DNA of 64,000 nt, from the NCBI RefSeq assembly GCF_004114975.1, contig NZ_CP030051.1, positions 5,642,001 through 5,706,000 on the forward strand, in the 5' to 3' direction. Under the pieces are notes generated by a model. That model was not told the DNA's origin. It ran no database searches and saw only the letters and a list, made by a program, of their open reading frames with translations. Source of the stretch: Bradyrhizobium guangdongense (GTDB taxonomy: Bacteria > Pseudomonadota > Alphaproteobacteria > Rhizobiales > Xanthobacteraceae). The position numbers and the translations under genes were made by a program. Of this stretch, positions 62,708-64,000 are shown piece after piece (position 1 is the first letter of the stretch; every line of letters begins with the position of its first letter).

Positions 62708-63646
62708 ATGCGATTTCTCGTCGCGGCTTGCGCTGCGTTCCTGCTTCTGATGTGCGACGTCAGCTCTCCGCCGACCCAAAGCGCTCATGTCGACGACGCG
62801 ACGCCAAAGTCCGATCGCGCGCCCTCGCTGGTTCCGCTCGTCGAAATGTTCCTCGCAAGCGTGCAGGCCATCGAGCTCGCCAATGCGCGCGCCTCGTACG
62901 AGGAGACGATCGAGCCGCCGCCCGCGGTCGAAACGGCCGAACAGGTTTCGGTTTCACCGACCGAGCAATTCTGCCGCGCACTCAAGGAAGCGGCCGAGGA
63001 GAGCGGCATTCCCGTGCCGTTCTTCGCCCGCCTGCTCTGGCAGGAGAGCCGGTTCAAGTCCAACGAGGTCAGCCAGGCCGGCGCACAAGGCGTTGCTCAG
63101 TTCATGCCGGAGACAGCCGCAGAGGTCGGGCTCGACGATCCCTTCGATCCCATCAAGGCGCTGCCCGCCTCGGCGAAGTTCCTGCGCAAGCTCCGCGACG
63201 ATTTCGGCAATCTCGGTCTCGCCGCGGCCGCCTACAATGCAGGCCCCGGCCGGATCCAGAAATGGCTCGCGAAGGAAAGCGACCTGCCGCGCGAGACGCG
63301 CGACTATGTGCGCATCATCACCGGCACCAGGGCCGAGGACTGGATCGAACGCGCCGATGCGCTCGCGATCCGCATCGACCTGCCGCGCGAGGCGCCGTGC
63401 GAAGGCGTCGGCAGCCTGTCCAAGAGCAAGGACGTCGCCTGGGTCCCGGCGAGCCTCACGCCTTCGGCCACCAGCATCATCCGCAGGGCCGAGCAACTGG
63501 CGGCACGGCTCGCAGCAAACCGCGCCCGCAAGCACCTCGTGTCCCTGCTCCGCAAGAACGGCGCGGCCCACGGCAAGGCACGCAGCATGATCGCGGCGCG
63601 CGTCAGGAGCGCAAAGACGCACGCCATCCGAGTCGCGGCGCGCTAG
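62708..63646 (+). CDS. Soluble lytic transglycosylase-like protein
   Basis: A 312-residue exported protein with signal peptide RFLVAACAAFLLLMCDVSS. A variable region follows to about residue 85. The SLT domain (about 95-210) has the catalytic Glu113 in WQESRFKSNEVSQAGAQGVA and motifs AAAYNAGPGRIQKWL and ETRDYVRIITG. It cleaves peptidoglycan glycan strands to 1,6-anhydro products. The C-terminal ~90 residues are basic (RKNGAAHGKARSMIAARVRS) and may bind the wall. The ATG at 62708 fits the signal peptide; an upstream in-frame start would bury it. Confidence 0.9.
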   Translation: MRFLVAACAAFLLLMCDVSSPPTQSAHVDDATPKSDRAPSLVPLVEMFLASVQAIELANARASYEETIEPPPAVETAEQVSVSPTEQFCRALKEAAEESGIPVPFFARLLWQESRFKSNEVSQAGAQGVAQFMPETAAEVGLDDPFDPIKALPASAKFLRKLRDDFGNLGLAAAAYNAGPGRIQKWLAKESDLPRETRDYVRIITGTRAEDWIERADALAIRIDLPREAPCEGVGSLSKSKDVAWVPASLTPSATSIIRRAEQLAARLAANRARKHLVSLLRKNGAAHGKARSMIAARVRSAKTHAIRVAAR

Positions 63647-63696
63647 CCGAACTGATAAGCAGGCCCAGAGGACCACAGCCTGCACGGAACCTCGCG

Positions 63697-64000
63697 ATGC
63701 CATCGAGAAGCGCCGGCATCCTTGCCTATCGAAAACGCCGCACATGCGAGGTGCTCCTCGTCCATCCCGGCGGACCGTTCTGGCGCAACAAGGATCTCGG
63801 CGCGTGGTCGATTCCCAAGGGCGAATATGGCGGGGACGAGGACGCCGAAGTCGCAGCACGCCGGGAGTTTACCGAAGAGCTCGGACTTGAAGTCTTGGGA
63901 CCGCTGATCCTGCTCGGCGAGGTCAAACAACGCGGCGGCAAAATCGTCACCGCGTTCGCAGCCGAGCTGGACGTCGAGGTCGCCGGCATCCGCAGCAACA
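63697..64000 (+). CDS. NUDIX hydrolase, N-terminal part
   Basis: Partial gene running off the window; 101 codons are visible. It begins PSRSAGILAYRKRR and contains the full NUDIX box G-x5-E-x7-RE-x2-EELGL as GEYGGDEDAEVAARREFTEE then LGL. The core Glu residues bind magnesium. GPFWRNKDLGAWSIPKGEYG is typical of the branch acting on diadenosine polyphosphates or similar nucleoside diphosphate derivatives. The ribosome site before the ATG is weak (GGA). It lies 50 bases after the lytic transglycosylase stop. Confidence 0.88.
   Translation, partial: MPSRSAGILAYRKRRTCEVLLVHPGGPFWRNKDLGAWSIPKGEYGGDEDAEVAARREFTEELGLEVLGPLILLGEVKQRGGKIVTAFAAELDVEVAGIRSN

Overview
The window reads as a high-GC alphaproteobacterial chromosome segment, most likely Bradyrhizobium. 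The strongest evidence is a fixL-fixJ-response regulator-fixK2 block whose FixL and FixK2 proteins carry every diagnostic residue of the Bradyrhizobium oxygen cascade: heme His200, Arg220 and kinase His291 in FixL, and Cys183, Leu195, Glu196 and Arg200 in FixK2. Several palindromic intergenic repeats of the kinds common in this genus support the placement. No tRNA, rRNA, IS element or CRISPR array was seen.

Layout. 1-5.4 kb: a universal stress protein/CBS-domain pair reads away from fixL under a FixK-type promoter. fixLJ, a single-domain response regulator with its own FixK box, a small exported protein and fixK2 with a FixJ-type site follow. 5.4-12.6 kb: a minus-strand run encodes an ABC exporter, a glycogen-debranching-type amylo-glucosidase, a PRC-barrel protein and an MFS transporter, divergent from a GT4 glycosyltransferase. 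12.8-20 kb: alkylsulfatase, a TRAP dicarboxylate-type transporter with fused DctQM, trans-aconitate methyltransferase and an atypical SDR. 20.1-23.8 kb: a very large repetitive surface or secreted protein gene, broken by two single-base frameshifts. 24.2-30.8 kb: an isocitrate/isopropylmalate-type dehydrogenase, a DHA2 efflux pump, a membrane-anchored protein with a phospholipase-A2-like motif, and an HpnP-like B12 radical SAM enzyme. 31-37 kb: a two-subunit molybdenum hydroxylase followed by a partial sox cluster (soxF-X-Y-Z-A) with no soxB or soxCD and a SoxY lacking the usual C-terminal motif. 37-40 kb: a sugar-type ABC importer without an ATPase gene. 40-44 kb: NCS2 permease plus biuret-hydrolase-like amidohydrolase, then a hotdog-like protein. 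44-53.7 kb: indolepyruvate ferredoxin oxidoreductase, ketosteroid-dehydrogenase-like flavoprotein, GMC oxidoreductase with its small subunit, an HtrA-like protease without a signal peptide, and an exported nuclease. 53.7-64 kb: a probable alpha-r8/MmgR-type sRNA, cyoABCD quinol oxidase, an SDR, a sorbosone-dehydrogenase-like protein, urate hydroxylase PuuD, a VOC protein, a lytic transglycosylase and the start of a NUDIX hydrolase.

How it fits together. Low oxygen sensed by FixL-FixJ would switch on fixK2. FixK2 would then act on two FixK boxes seen here: one before the response regulator between fixJ and fixK2, and one before the stress-protein operon. Much of the rest is respiratory and oxidative metabolism (Mo-hydroxylase, Sox, bo3 oxidase, PuuD, GMC and PQQ-type dehydrogenases) with uptake systems for dicarboxylates, sugars and nucleobase-like compounds. 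Functions are assigned from motifs and remembered family features only; no database search was possible.
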